From assembly GCA_937899785.1 (NCBI GenBank), contig CALCCG010000003.1, positions 1 to 64,000 on the forward strand: a stretch of DNA of 64,000 nt. Direction: 5' to 3'. Of this stretch, positions 9,801 through 20,600 are shown in pieces (position 1 is the first letter of the stretch; the number at the start of each line of letters is the position of its first letter). Both the position numbers and the translations under genes were made by a program. Under the pieces are notes generated by a model. That model saw only the letters and a list, made by a program, of their open reading frames with translations. It had not been told where the DNA came from and made no database searches. Source of the stretch: an uncultured Erythrobacter sp. GTDB taxonomy: Bacteria; Pseudomonadota; Alphaproteobacteria; Sphingomonadales; Sphingomonadaceae.

Positions 9801-10021
9801 ATTCGCTCATTCTGTAGGCAGATGTCTAAAAATTAGGCAATTTTGTGCGCGTATGATGCTGCACTGCACCAAGTAATACCGCCGGCCGACTCATTCGAAT
9901 CGCGCAATCACCACGCGGCAGGGCCGTCAAAGCCAGAGGTGACTCTGGCCAATCAAGCGATTAGGCAACACCGGTCATTTTGATCGGCTTTCCGAAAGCC
10001 CTAACCACAGGCGTCTTGCTC

Positions 10022-10744
10022 ATGTCTAAGATCTACCCCAGCGCTGAGGCTGCGCTGGAAGGCGTGCTCACCAACGATACGCTCATCGCTGCGGGCGGAT
10101 TCGGGCTTTGCGGCATTCCCGAGCGACTGCTCGACGCGATCCGCGATAGCGGCGTCACCGGCCTGACCTTCGCGAGCAACAACGCAGGGATCGACAACGA
10201 AGGTATCGGCAAGCTGCTGCGCACACGCCAAGTCAAGAAGATGATCAGCTCCTACGTTGGCGAGAACAAGGAATTTGAGCGCCAGTACCTCGCCGGTGAG
10301 CTTGAGGTTGAATTCTGCCCTCAAGGCACCCTTGCCGAACGGATGCGCGCCGGCGGATCCGGTATACCGGGCTTTTACACCAAAACCGGTGTTGGCACGC
10401 AAGTCGCTGAGGGCAAAGAGCACGCTGAGTTTCCAGATCCTGACGGCGTGATGTCGACCTACATCCTTGAGCGCGGTATTTTTGCCGATCTCGCCATCGT
10501 TAAGGCTTGGAAAGCGGACGAAACCGGCAACCTGATTTTCCGAAAAACGGCGCGCAACTTCAACCAACCCGCGGCAACTTGTGGGCGCGTATGCGTGGTG
10601 GAGGTAGAGGACATTGTGCCCGCGGGCGCACTTGATCCCGACGCGATTCATCTGCCCGGTGTCTTTGTAAATCGTATGGTGCTTGGGGCACCCTACGACA
10701 AGAAAATCGAGTTCCGCACAACCCGCGAGCGCGAGAGCGCGTGA
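10022..10744 (+). CDS. scoA: 3-oxoacid CoA-transferase subunit A
   Basis: MSKIYPSAEAALEGVLTNDTLIAAGGFGLCGIPERLLDAI, typical of the CoA-transferase alpha subunit. Confidence 0.93.
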   Translation: MSKIYPSAEAALEGVLTNDTLIAAGGFGLCGIPERLLDAIRDSGVTGLTFASNNAGIDNEGIGKLLRTRQVKKMISSYVGENKEFERQYLAGELEVEFCPQGTLAERMRAGGSGIPGFYTKTGVGTQVAEGKEHAEFPDPDGVMSTYILERGIFADLAIVKAWKADETGNLIFRKTARNFNQPAATCGRVCVVEVEDIVPAGALDPDAIHLPGVFVNRMVLGAPYDKKIEFRTTRERESA

Positions 10745-11568
10745 AGCCGGCGTACCGCTCGTTTGCAGCCCTCGCCTGCCTCGCGGGGCTAACCCTGTCA
10801 GGCTGCGCTGCGGTCGCGCTTCCAGTGCTGGCTGGCGGGGCAATTGTCCGCTCAACCACTGACGGTATCGACGCCGATTTAAGCCGCGCCAGCACACCGG
10901 ATCAGAGCCCAGCGCCGCAAGCCGCCGCCAGTTCAACACCTTCTCACACCCGCTATCACGATCCCGAGGAAAAGGATGCGTTTGCCCTGTTCTTTGCCTA
11001 CGCCAAGGGTTGGAATGGTCAGAAAACGGCGGCTTTGCGCCAACCGGCGGCCCTGGATGGTGTTCGAAAGGAATGTCGGAACACAGCGCCCAGTGTGCTG
11101 ATCGATCTGGACCCGGCCGGCTCTGTGTTTGCACCCGGCATGGCCTTATCGCGCCGCAAGGAATTGGCTGCCAACCTCGCAGAGCTCAGAAAAAGGAACA
11201 TCTCGGTAGCCTGGATATCCGCCGCGTCAGCTGCGTATGCAGGTGATGTGCGGCTCGCCCTCAAGAACAGCGGACTTGATCCCGCATCAAGCGACGCGCT
11301 TCTCATGATGCGTTACCACACGGATCGCAAACAGACCCGTCGCAACGACCTTGCCGAGGCGATGTGCCTTATCGCGATCGCCGGCGACGAGCGCGCGGAT
11401 TTTGATGAGCTGTATAAGCATCTGATCAATCCCGAGGCCGCCTACACGCTCGAAAGGATCGTGGGAAATGGCTGGTTTCTGGTACCCAGCCTGATCATCG
11501 CCACTCCGAACGCGCCCGCAGCACCCGACACACTCCTTGTCGCCACCATGGAAGAGACCAAAGAATGA
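10741..11568 (+). CDS. HAD-superfamily (acid-phosphatase-like) lipoprotein
   Basis: GTG start overlaps the scoA stop; lipobox LSGC; DLD motif in [13 protein letters not shown]; overlaps the scoB start (ATGA). Confidence 0.75.
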   Translation: MKPAYRSFAALACLAGLTLSGCAAVALPVLAGGAIVRSTTDGIDADLSRASTPDQSPAPQAAASSTPSHTRYHDPEEKDAFALFFAYAKGWNGQKTAALRQPAALDGVRKECRNTAPSVLIDLDPAGSVFAPGMALSRRKELAANLAELRKRNISVAWISAASAAYAGDVRLALKNSGLDPASSDALLMMRYHTDRKQTRRNDLAEAMCLIAIAGDERADFDELYKHLINPEAAYTLERIVGNGWFLVPSLIIATPNAPAAPDTLLVATMEETKE

Positions 11569-12227
11569 CCGACCCTGCCAAGCACATCGGCTGGAGCCGC
11601 GATCAGATGGCCGCGCGCGCTGCGCGCGAGCTGCGGGATGGCTACTATGTCAATCTTGGCATCGGCATCCCCACGTTGGTTGCCAATCACATCCCGGACG
11701 GGATGCTGGTGACGCTTCAGAGCGAGAACGGAATGCTCGGCATCGGACCCTTCCCTTACGAGAACGAGGTTGATCCTGATCTGATCAACGCAGGCAAGCA
11801 GACAATCAGCGAATTGCCTCACAGCGCTTACTTTGACAGCGCGACGAGCTTTTCCATGATACGCGGTGGGCATATTGACCTTACTGTCCTTGGGGCCATG
11901 GAGGTCGCGCAAAACGGGGATATCGCAAACTGGATGATCCCGGGCAAAATGATCAAGGGTATGGGCGGGGCGATGGACTTGGTCGCCGGTGTCAAGAAGA
12001 TCATCGTTGTCATGGACCACACAAGCAAGGCGGGCGATCCGAAATTCATTCCATCGTGCAGCCTCCCGCTCACCGGAGCGGGCGTGGTCGACATGATCAT
12101 CACGAATCTCGCCGTATTTCACCGACCCGATAAGTCTGAGCCCTTTAAACTCGTTGAGCTCGCGCCGAGCGTGAGCGCCGAGGAGGTCGCCGCCAAGACC
12201 ACAGCGACTTACAAGGTGGACCTTTAG
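11565..12227 (+). CDS. scoB: 3-oxoacid CoA-transferase subunit B
   Basis: [31 protein letters not shown], typical of the CoA-transferase beta subunit. Confidence 0.95.
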   Translation: MTDPAKHIGWSRDQMAARAARELRDGYYVNLGIGIPTLVANHIPDGMLVTLQSENGMLGIGPFPYENEVDPDLINAGKQTISELPHSAYFDSATSFSMIRGGHIDLTVLGAMEVAQNGDIANWMIPGKMIKGMGGAMDLVAGVKKIIVVMDHTSKAGDPKFIPSCSLPLTGAGVVDMIITNLAVFHRPDKSEPFKLVELAPSVSAEEVAAKTTATYKVDL

Positions 12228-12347
12228 AAGAACGGCAGGACACGGTCACAACTTGGGACCGCAAGAAGCCTCATCAGCGCCGTTCCACGTAGGGTTGTCC
12301 TTTGGCGGACGGTGGCCAAACCGCTCTAGACCGCTATAGCGCGCGGC

Positions 12348-13505
12348 ATGACCACATGGCTTGAATCCCCGCGCAACCCAAACACGCCTTTGGCCGGCCT
12401 TAAAGTGCTGGAATTGGCGCGCGTCCTAGCCGGCCCTTACGCCGGACAGGTGCTGGCCGATTTGGGCGCGGATGTGATCAAGGTCGAGAGCCCGGAAGGC
12501 GATGGCACGCGCCAATGGGGTCCGCCTTGGGTCACGCGCGTGGGGGCCGACGGGGTCGAGCGCCGTGAGGCGGCCTACTACCACGCGTGCAACCGCGGCA
12601 AGCGATCTATCGCGGCCGACTTCAAAGATGAGAGCGCGCTCAACAGAGTTCAGGCTCTGGCGCGGGATGCCGACGTCCTGATCGAGAACTTCAAGACCGG
12701 GAGCCTCGCCAAGTTCGGCTTGGACTATGGGTCGCTTACCGACAGCAATCCAGGGCTGGTCTACTGTTCGGTAACCGGCTTTGGCCAAACCGGCCCGCGC
12801 GCGCATGAAGCAGGGTACGACTTTGTCATTCAGGGTATGAGCGGCTTTATGTCGCTAACCGGAGCGCCCGACAGCGAACCTGTCAAAATGGGGATCTCGA
12901 TCTCCGACCTTTCGACGGGCATCTGGGCGGCCAATGGCATTCAGGCGGCGCTCTTGATGCGCGCGCGGACAGGCAAAGGCCAACATGTCGACATGAGCCT
13001 GATGGATTGCTCGGTGGCGTTGCTGTCAAACCAGGCAACCTATCACTTCACCACTGGCGCAAACCCGCCACGGATGGGCAACGCTCACGCGCAAGTTGCC
13101 CCTTATGGCGTCTATCCTGTGAGCGATGGGCACGTGATCCTCGCGCCGGCCAACGATCGCCTGTTCGCCAAACTGATGATGGTGCTGAACCTCGAAACGC
13201 TGGCCCAGGACCCGCGCTTCGCCCACAACGGCAACCGGGTGACCAACGCACGCGCGCTGGATAGCCTGATCGCCAAGGCTTCGGCTCGATGGACGAAGAC
13301 GTCTTTGCTCGACGCGTGCCATGAAGCGGGCGTTCCCGCCGGGCCGATCAACAATCTGGATGAAGTCTTTGCCGATCCGCAAACGCTGTCGCGCGGCCTC
13401 AAGGTTGGGCTCGGTGAGTTGGCCGGCGTGCGCAGCCCATTTGTCTTTTCCGACGCCGAGCTTGCCCTGGACGCCGCGTCTCCGATGCTTGGCGAGCACG
13501 GTTAG
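12348..13505 (+). CDS. CaiB/BaiF family (class III) CoA-transferase
   Basis: PLAGLKVLELARVLAGPYAGQVLADLGADVIKVE; VTGFGQTGP motif. Confidence 0.95.
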   Translation: MTTWLESPRNPNTPLAGLKVLELARVLAGPYAGQVLADLGADVIKVESPEGDGTRQWGPPWVTRVGADGVERREAAYYHACNRGKRSIAADFKDESALNRVQALARDADVLIENFKTGSLAKFGLDYGSLTDSNPGLVYCSVTGFGQTGPRAHEAGYDFVIQGMSGFMSLTGAPDSEPVKMGISISDLSTGIWAANGIQAALLMRARTGKGQHVDMSLMDCSVALLSNQATYHFTTGANPPRMGNAHAQVAPYGVYPVSDGHVILAPANDRLFAKLMMVLNLETLAQDPRFAHNGNRVTNARALDSLIAKASARWTKTSLLDACHEAGVPAGPINNLDEVFADPQTLSRGLKVGLGELAGVRSPFVFSDAELALDAASPMLGEHG

Positions 13506-14698
13506 GACAAAGCGCGCGCCACCCGGCGCCAAAGCCACTCTAAGGGTCCCCTACTGATCCGTGCGCCCCAAAGCGGAGACCAGATGAGCATCGCCACGAT
13601 TGGCACAAAGCTGAGGGCCAAAGCCCCAGCGCGGGTCACCTGACCAAACCACCCCAAGCCCCAACCGGCAAAGAGCGCTGCAAAAATGACGCTGGTCGCA
13701 ATGTAGTTGGTAAGCGAGAGCCGCCCGACGAAGGCAAGGCGCCGCGTCACCGCTCCATCCGGCGCCAGCAGCGCCATGGCCAGCAACGCATAAGACAGTC
13801 CAAGAAGCGTATCGAACGGCGCCGATACAATCAGGGCCGCGGAACCGGCAAGCGCCCCTGGAAAGCCCGCCTCGGCAACCCACCATCCGATGGCCAGCAG
13901 GGCAGGAATCGCAACGATCGCGCAAGCCGCGGCGAGCCGCTGTAAGCGAAAGGTGCGCCATTCACCCGCCAACATTCCGTCGCGCCACAGGCCCATACCC
14001 AAAGTCATCGCCGCCAGGTTCAACGGCAACGCCGAAAGGAGCGCGGACAATTGATCCGGAATTGTGGCGCTTCGGCGCGCAATCCGCTCGCCCAGACCCT
14101 CTTGGCCCAGACGAAGAGCGTATTCCAGAGCGCCGGGATCAGAGCCAAAGTTTCGCTCCGCGAACAGCGCCGCATCTGTGCCGACACGGCCCGCGTAAAA
14201 ATCGAGCCCTGCGGCTCCAAAGACGATAAGGCCGCCGCCAAGATGCAACGCCAAAAAGCCGACCGCGATCGCATAAAGCGCGGCAGACGACTTGCCCCTA
14301 AGGAACGGCAGCGCCATGCCTGCCACTGCGTAAACACGCAGCACATCGTTGCTGGCCAGAACGATGGAATGCGCAAGGCCTATACCGAAAAGCACCGCCA
14401 TTCGGGCCATGTGCGCGCGCCAGGGCCGTTCGCGCTCTTTATCCAGGAGAATAAGACACCCCGCGCCAAAGAGCATCGCAAACAGAGTACGAAATTTGTC
14501 TTCAACAAAGACAAAGCTGGCCAGCCAGACCAATCGATCTGCTGCGCCATCCGCTCCGTAGGCGACGGGGTTGTAGTACGCCTGAAGCGGCAACGCGAAG
14601 ACGTAGACGTTCATCCACGCAATGCCGATCACTGCGACCCCGCGCACGGCGTCGAGCTGCGCTACACGATTGCCTGAATGGTCAAAGGGCCGCTGCAT
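13502..14698 (-). CDS. DUF418 domain-containing membrane protein
   Basis: RVAQLDAVRGVAVIGIAWMNVYVF; multiple TM segments; C-terminal LSLTNYIATSVIFAALF typical of DUF418/YeiB. Confidence 0.88.
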   Translation of the reverse strand: MQRPFDHSGNRVAQLDAVRGVAVIGIAWMNVYVFALPLQAYYNPVAYGADGAADRLVWLASFVFVEDKFRTLFAMLFGAGCLILLDKERERPWRAHMARMAVLFGIGLAHSIVLASNDVLRVYAVAGMALPFLRGKSSAALYAIAVGFLALHLGGGLIVFGAAGLDFYAGRVGTDAALFAERNFGSDPGALEYALRLGQEGLGERIARRSATIPDQLSALLSALPLNLAAMTLGMGLWRDGMLAGEWRTFRLQRLAAACAIVAIPALLAIGWWVAEAGFPGALAGSAALIVSAPFDTLLGLSYALLAMALLAPDGAVTRRLAFVGRLSLTNYIATSVIFAALFAGWGLGWFGQVTRAGALALSFVPIVAMLIWSPLWGARISRGPLEWLWRRVARALS

Positions 14699-14719
14699 AG
14701 GACAGCCCTAGCGCAAAGA

Positions 14720-15967
14720 TCAGCTGAGCGCCGACTTCAGATCATCGATCAGGTCGGTACGCTCCCACGGGAAGAAATCGCCTTCCGCCGTACGCCCAAA
14801 ATGACCATAGGCCGCGCTTTTGCGGTAGATCGGTTTGTTGAGGCCCAGATGGGTGCGAATACCGCGCGGAGTAAGACCACCAAGCTTAGCAATCGATTTG
14901 ATCGCGCCCTCAATCCCCGCATCCGTCACCCCCTCGGTGCACGTCCCGTGCGTGTCGACATAGAGCGACAGCGGCTCGCTCACGCCAATGGCGTAAGCAA
15001 TCTGGATCGTGCAGCGGGAAGCCAGGCCGGCGGCCACCACATTCTTTGCCAGATAGCGGGTGATATACGCGGCGCTACGGTCCACTTTCGTGGGGTCCTT
15101 GCCGCTGAACGCCCCACCGCCGTGCGGGGACGCACCGCCGTAGGTGTCGACAATGATCTTGCGTCCCGTAAGACCTGCGTCTCCATCAGGGCCACCGATC
15201 TCGAACGCGCCGGTTGGGTTGATGTGCCAGGCGGTCTCCTCAGTGATGAAACCTTCGGGCAGAACGCCGGTGACCACATTCTTCACATAGGCTTTGAGTT
15301 CAGCCTCCTGGTCGCCCTCATGATAGCCGCGCGCGTGTTGGGACGAGACGACGACGGCGGTGCAGGCGACCGGCTTACCATTTTCATACTTCAGGGTGAC
15401 CTGGCTCTTGGCGTCCGGCTCTAGAAACGGAGCAAGACCCGATTTGCGATCGGCGGCGAGTCGCTCAAGGATCTTGTGGCTGTAATCAAGCGTTGCCGGC
15501 ATCAGGTCTGGAGTCTCATCGCACGCAAAACCGAACATAATGCCCTGATCGCCTGCGCCTTCATCCTTGTTCGAGCCTTCCTCTCCGGCATCGACGCCCA
15601 TCGCAATCTCCGATGATTGGCCGTGCAGGTGATTTTCAAACGTCAGCGTTTCCCAGTGAAACCCGTCTTGCTCATACCCGATTTCGGACACCGTGCGGCG
15701 CACTGCGCTCTCAATCTCATCGCGCGCACCAGGCGCCCAGTAATTGTTGTATTTCCAGTCTTCGCGGCTCGTATCGTACATCGGCGTGCAACGAATTTCG
15801 CCCGAGAGAACGACGCGCTGGGTCGTGGTCATAGTCTCGCAGGCAACGCGCGCTTCGGGATCCTTGGCCAGCATCAGGTCGACGATCGCATCAGAAATCT
15901 GGTCGGAAACCTTGTCGGGGTGCCCTTCAGAGACACTTTCCGAGGTGAACAGGTATTCTTGACGCAT
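14720..15967 (-). CDS. metK: S-adenosylmethionine synthetase
   Basis: [52 protein letters not shown]. Confidence 0.98.
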   Translation of the reverse strand: MRQEYLFTSESVSEGHPDKVSDQISDAIVDLMLAKDPEARVACETMTTTQRVVLSGEIRCTPMYDTSREDWKYNNYWAPGARDEIESAVRRTVSEIGYEQDGFHWETLTFENHLHGQSSEIAMGVDAGEEGSNKDEGAGDQGIMFGFACDETPDLMPATLDYSHKILERLAADRKSGLAPFLEPDAKSQVTLKYENGKPVACTAVVVSSQHARGYHEGDQEAELKAYVKNVVTGVLPEGFITEETAWHINPTGAFEIGGPDGDAGLTGRKIIVDTYGGASPHGGGAFSGKDPTKVDRSAAYITRYLAKNVVAAGLASRCTIQIAYAIGVSEPLSLYVDTHGTCTEGVTDAGIEGAIKSIAKLGGLTPRGIRTHLGLNKPIYRKSAAYGHFGRTAEGDFFPWERTDLIDDLKSALS

Positions 15968-16025
15968 GGGAACTCCCGATTGCTGTGCGTAGTGCCGGCC
16001 ACCTCATGCAGATATAAGGAAACCT

Positions 16026-17684
16026 TTATGTCTGGGCAGCGCCGTAGCTGCGCGATCTCCGAAGCGCAAGCAGTCTTGGGACGCCCAGACCCGCCAAGAT
16101 CAGCAGCGCCGACCAAGCGAGCGCAAGCGCGTTGCCAAAGCGCGAAAACAGGGTCGGCGAACGCGCTTGCGGCACACGTCCTTCCAGCGCTGCGGCGGCC
16201 CCTGTCGGGATGTGTTGACGCACCGACCCGTTGGCATCGATGACCGCGCTTATGCCGGTTGTGGTCGAACGCAGGACAGGAAGGCCTTCTTCGAGAGCGC
16301 GCAGGCGCGCTTGCCCCAAATGCTGCGGCGGACCCCACCCGCCGAACCAACCATCGTTGGATGGGTTGAAGATGAAATCGGGGCGATCCTCGCGATCAAC
16401 CACGCGGCCGGAAAACACAATCTCGTAGCATATCTGAACGCCGGCCTTGCCAAACGGACCAAGATCGAGCGTGCGCGGGCCAGGACCTGGACGATAGTCG
16501 ATCGACCCGGCAACCAGGCGCGAAAGGCCAAGGGGTTCGAGTATCGAGCGCATGGGCAGGTATTCGCCATAAGGCACCAAGTGGGCCTTGGCGTAGTGAT
16601 GGGTAATGTCACCCGCCCCGTTAAGCGCAAGGACCGAGTTGCGCGCGCTGATCGCCCGCCGGCGTCCCTCAACTACGCCAATGTCAAGATTGACCACCCC
16701 GGTTAGCAATGTGGATTCAGCCCCGATCACCGCGCCGATCCGCTGTCTGGCAAACTCCGGATCCCCTTGCCTTGTCAGCGGGTTTGGGACGGTCATCTGG
16801 TTGTAGTAGCGTTGCGGGTAACCGTCCTCGAGAAAGTCTGGAATAGCGCTCTCAGGCCATAAGACCAGTCGCGGTTGCGAGCGATGCGCGGCGGTTAGGT
16901 TCGCAATACGCTCAAACTGTTCCTCGAATTTGGAACTGTCGTTTATCTCGTCTTGGGGAATAAGGGGTTGGACGAGCGTAAAGCGCGTTTGAGTGTTCTC
17001 TTCCCAGGAATCTGTGTCAGGGAAAACCATCCTGATCGAAACAAGGGCAACCAGAAGCCCGAGAGCCAGCCAGCGCTTCGATAGGGCAAGAGCCACAGCG
17101 CCAGCGGCGATGACGACGGCCAGGCCGGACAGCGCATAGGTACCAGAATACGGGAGAACGACGCCAAGGCCGGGTGCCGTCCATCCGCCAAGCAGGATCA
17201 TCCCGAGCGGGGGCCAAGGATATCCGGTAAAGGCCCAGCTCCTCGTCCATTCCAAGAGAATCCAGGCGCCGGCGAGCACGACACCGAAGGCAAGCGGGGG
17301 TGAACGCCGCGCAAGAAGGTGAGCGGTAAGCGCCGCAAGAGCCGGATAAACGGCCAAGTAGGCGCACAAGAGGGGGACCGCAATCCAGCCAAGAAACTCA
17401 GGCATCTTGGCCTGATGCGTAAAGGCCGTTGCAATCCAATTGTTAGCTAAGGTCAGATGCACCCAGCCGAAAAGCCATCCGCACCAGGCGGCCGCCCGCC
17501 ATGTGGGCGCCTTGTACAACAACGCGATGAAGCCGCCCAAGGCCGGCAAGGCCAGCCACCAAAAGTGTACGGGAGGATATCCGAGCGCTGAGATCAGGCC
17601 GAAACCCACGCACGACAGAGCTGGACGGTTTGCGCATGCGCGCCAAAGGCCACCAACACCTTCGTAGACGGACGAAAGCATCAC
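16026..17684 (-). CDS. lnt: Apolipoprotein N-acyltransferase
   Basis: N-terminal TM region plus nitrilase-like domain (LVLWPESAIPDFL, YAKAHLVPYGEYLP, GVQICYEIVF). Confidence 0.95.
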   Translation of the reverse strand: MMLSSVYEGVGGLWRACANRPALSCVGFGLISALGYPPVHFWWLALPALGGFIALLYKAPTWRAAAWCGWLFGWVHLTLANNWIATAFTHQAKMPEFLGWIAVPLLCAYLAVYPALAALTAHLLARRSPPLAFGVVLAGAWILLEWTRSWAFTGYPWPPLGMILLGGWTAPGLGVVLPYSGTYALSGLAVVIAAGAVALALSKRWLALGLLVALVSIRMVFPDTDSWEENTQTRFTLVQPLIPQDEINDSSKFEEQFERIANLTAAHRSQPRLVLWPESAIPDFLEDGYPQRYYNQMTVPNPLTRQGDPEFARQRIGAVIGAESTLLTGVVNLDIGVVEGRRRAISARNSVLALNGAGDITHHYAKAHLVPYGEYLPMRSILEPLGLSRLVAGSIDYRPGPGPRTLDLGPFGKAGVQICYEIVFSGRVVDREDRPDFIFNPSNDGWFGGWGPPQHLGQARLRALEEGLPVLRSTTTGISAVIDANGSVRQHIPTGAAAALEGRVPQARSPTLFSRFGNALALAWSALLILAGLGVPRLLALRRSRSYGAAQT

Positions 17685-17738
17685 ACGGTCAACCTATCGC
17701 GCGCACGTGGCTTCGCAGCCCCTCAGCTCAAATCTATG

Positions 17739-18413
17739 TCAGCCGACCGCTTCCAGCGCGTCACCATCGTCGCTGCCGGGCGAAGTGTCGCCACCAATTG
17801 CGGGAGGAAGAACCGAGGAGTCAATCTCTGCAGGCTCGCCATCGTCAGGCGCCTTCTTCGTGCGGGGCTTGCGTGCGCGCGGCGCCCGGGTCTCGTCCGG
17901 GGCCGATCCCCGGCGGCGGCGCGATTTGGTATCAGCCGAGCCCTCGTCTGCCTCTGCGGCAACCGCATCTGAAGTCTCAACTTCCTGGTCCGCGAGTTCC
18001 CCTTCAACGCCGACTTCGCCTTCGGCCTCCAGCGCATCGCCATCTTCACGGCGGCTGCGGCCACGGCGAGCGTTGCGGCGGTTATCGTTGCGACGGGCAT
18101 CGCTGTCATCGCCCTCTTCAGCGCGGGCATCGCCGTCATCGCCGCGACTTTCGTTGCGCTTGGCGCGGGCCTCTTCCTGGCGCGATTTGTTGTCAGCGAT
18201 GACCCGGAAATAGTGATCCGCGAATTGCAGGTAGTATTCGGCCTGAACCCGATCGCCGTTGTGCTGAGCGTCTTGGGCCAGTTTCTTGTACTTATCGAGC
18301 AATTGCGGCGCGTTACCACGCGCCCGGCTGTCAATCCGGTTAAGCTGGTTTCCGCCGCCGCCCTGGTTGCGATTACCGCGACCGCGGCGACGATTGTTCC
18401 GATTGTTATTCAA
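17739..18413 (-). CDS. DUF4167 domain-containing protein
   Basis: MNNNRNNRRRGRGNRN...LNRIDSRARGNAPQLLDKYKKLAQDAQHNGDRVQAEYYLQFADHYFRV, upstream of prmC/prfA. Confidence 0.92.
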   Translation of the reverse strand: MNNNRNNRRRGRGNRNQGGGGNQLNRIDSRARGNAPQLLDKYKKLAQDAQHNGDRVQAEYYLQFADHYFRVIADNKSRQEEARAKRNESRGDDGDARAEEGDDSDARRNDNRRNARRGRSRREDGDALEAEGEVGVEGELADQEVETSDAVAAEADEGSADTKSRRRRGSAPDETRAPRARKPRTKKAPDDGEPAEIDSSVLPPAIGGDTSPGSDDGDALEAVG

Positions 18414-18693
18414 GGAAAGTCTTCCTCATTTGCAGCCCTTGCGGCACAGCCAGACGCAAAAAATACAGCGCCTTGCGGCCATTTGGTCCCCATGGGCCCT
18501 AAAATCACCCGCATCCCTCCGGGACGCGGTGCACACTCCGTATCGTGTCGACCAAAGAGTCGTGACCCTCACGGTCGAAAAAAACGATAAGTCGGAGCTT
18601 GACGTGGCGCAGCACCCAAAAGCGCTGAACGGCATGTCTGATTCGACAGCTAGCGAGCCGAAACCGATTTGCCAAGCCCCACCGCCATTTTCC

Positions 18694-19536
18694 CTAGGAA
18701 AGGATCAGCGCGCGTGGCCGATTTGCAAGATCATGGCGAAGTTCGGCGTCCAATCCTTCTTTTTCAGCAAGTTCGGCCACGGCCCGAGCCTGACTGGCAC
18801 CAATTTCCAACACGGCCTTTGCCCCTGGAAGCATGAGCTCGGGCAATGACGGGATCAAGCGCCGATAGTCATCAAGTCCGTCTGATCCGGCGAACAGGGC
18901 CCCCGCTGGCTCGAAGTTACGGACATCGATTGTCAACTCGGCGTCTGTTTCAACATAGGGCGGGTTTGCAATGACCAGATCGACCCGATCAAGTCCCTCG
19001 GTCCAAAATCCGCCTTGATCACCCTCTTCGCTCCAGTCGGCTTCCAAAAAGCGCGACCGCCCCGTCAGACCCAACCTTTCTGCGTTTTCGGACGCCACGG
19101 CGAGCGCCGCTTGGCTCCGATCCAATCCCGTGCCGCGAAATCCTTCTCTCTCGGCCAGAAGGGTGAGAAGGAGCGCGCCTGACCCCGTACCCAGGTCGAG
19201 GATTTGACCTTCTTCGAGATTGCCCAAGGCGCACAGAGCGGCGTCAATCACGGTCTCGCTATCCGCCCGTGGGATGAGAACGGCGCGGTTGACCAAAAAC
19301 TCGCGGCCGAAGAAGGAACAGCGACCGGTGATGTAAGCGATTGGTTCACAGCCAGCGCGGCGTTCAACCAAGAGGTCGTACCCTGATGGAGCGCGGTCTT
19401 GCATGCGATGAAGGAGCGTTTCCGAGCGTCCGGTCCGCAATAGGTGCGCCATAAGCAGTTCCGCATCCAGTCGCGCGGTTTCGCTTGTTGCTTGCAACCG
19501 CTGCGCTGCCGCGCGGACAGCCTCAGCAACGGTCAC
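18694..19536 (-). CDS. prmC: Peptide chain release factor N5-glutamine methyltransferase
   Basis: [40 protein letters not shown] (NPPY). Confidence 0.96.
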   Translation of the reverse strand: MTVAEAVRAAAQRLQATSETARLDAELLMAHLLRTGRSETLLHRMQDRAPSGYDLLVERRAGCEPIAYITGRCSFFGREFLVNRAVLIPRADSETVIDAALCALGNLEEGQILDLGTGSGALLLTLLAEREGFRGTGLDRSQAALAVASENAERLGLTGRSRFLEADWSEEGDQGGFWTEGLDRVDLVIANPPYVETDAELTIDVRNFEPAGALFAGSDGLDDYRRLIPSLPELMLPGAKAVLEIGASQARAVAELAEKEGLDAELRHDLANRPRALILS

Positions 19537-20600
19537 TGCGCCAGCGCCGCCAAGCGCTTACCTTCATCCTCGGCAATCAGAGCATCGACCATTTCACCAA
19601 GTCCGGGGCCGGCTAGGACATCGTCAAGTTTATGAAGCGTCAAACCAATGCGGTGATCGGTCACACGGCCTTGGGGAAAGTTGTACGTGCGAATCCGCTC
19701 CGAGCGATCGCCGGATCCGACCATCGCCTTGCGCGCTTCGGCCTCCGCGCCCTGCGCTTCATCGCGCATCTTTTCATAGAGCCGCGCGCGAAGGACCTGC
19801 ATCGCCTTGTTGCGGTTCTTGATCTGGGAACGTTCATCCTGCTGCATGACGACGAGCCCCGAGGGCAAGTGCGTGATGCGGACCGCGCTATCGGTCGTGT
19901 TGACGTGCTGGCCGCCTGCGCCCGAGGCGCGATAGGTGTCGATCTTCAGGTCGCCTGCATCAATCTGGACATCGACCTCATCGGGCTCGGGCAAAACCGC
20001 CACTGTCGCCGCCGAAGTGTGGATGCGCCCGCCGCTCTCGGTCACCGGAACGCGCTGGACGCGGTGAACGCCGCTCTCAAACTTGAGCTTGGCGAAAACG
20101 CCCTGCCCGGTGACGTTGGCAACGATCTCTTTAAATCCGCCGACTTCGCTGGCGTTCATGCTGACCGGTTCGACGCTCCAGCCGTGCTCGGCGGCGAAAC
20201 GTTCGTACATGCGATAAAGATCACCGGCGAAGCGCGCCGCTTCATCGCCGCCCGTGCCAGCGCGGATTTCGAGCATGGCGGGCCTGCTGTCCGCCGCATC
20301 GCGCGGAAGCAACGCAATGGCGAGAGCTCGCTCCTTGGCGGGAAGGGCCTCGCGCAAGGTGGTGAGCTCCTCTTGCGCCATCGCCTTCATCTCCGGGTCG
20401 GCGAGCATGTCCTCAAGACCCACGATTTCTTCGCGCGCGGCCCTTACGTCGGCAGCGATTTTGGCGACCGGCTCAAGCTCCGCGTAATCGCGAGAGGCGC
20501 GCACGAACTCGTCACCTTCCAGCGTGCCGCTGGCCATGCGCGCTTCGAGCTCTGCGAAGCGATTGGCGATTTGGTCAAGGCGTTGGGGGGGGATTTGCAT
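19533..20600 (-). CDS. prfA: Peptide chain release factor 1
   Basis: [28 protein letters not shown] (GGQ motif). Confidence 0.97.
   Translation of the reverse strand: MQIPPQRLDQIANRFAELEARMASGTLEGDEFVRASRDYAELEPVAKIAADVRAAREEIVGLEDMLADPEMKAMAQEELTTLREALPAKERALAIALLPRDAADSRPAMLEIRAGTGGDEAARFAGDLYRMYERFAAEHGWSVEPVSMNASEVGGFKEIVANVTGQGVFAKLKFESGVHRVQRVPVTESGGRIHTSAATVAVLPEPDEVDVQIDAGDLKIDTYRASGAGGQHVNTTDSAVRITHLPSGLVVMQQDERSQIKNRNKAMQVLRARLYEKMRDEAQGAEAEARKAMVGSGDRSERIRTYNFPQGRVTDHRIGLTLHKLDDVLAGPGLGEMVDALIAEDEGKRLAALAQ

Noticed and set aside
13502-13505. Overlapping convergent stops (also at 30024-30027)
   Set aside because: Tail-to-tail 4-bp stop overlaps are common in compact bacterial genomes and need no special explanation.
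15968-16025. Possible SAM-responsive riboswitch upstream of metK
   Set aside because: The lnt-metK gap is only 58 bp and I could not match a SAM-II or SAM/SAH consensus with confidence; Infernal search with the Rfam SAM families would decide.
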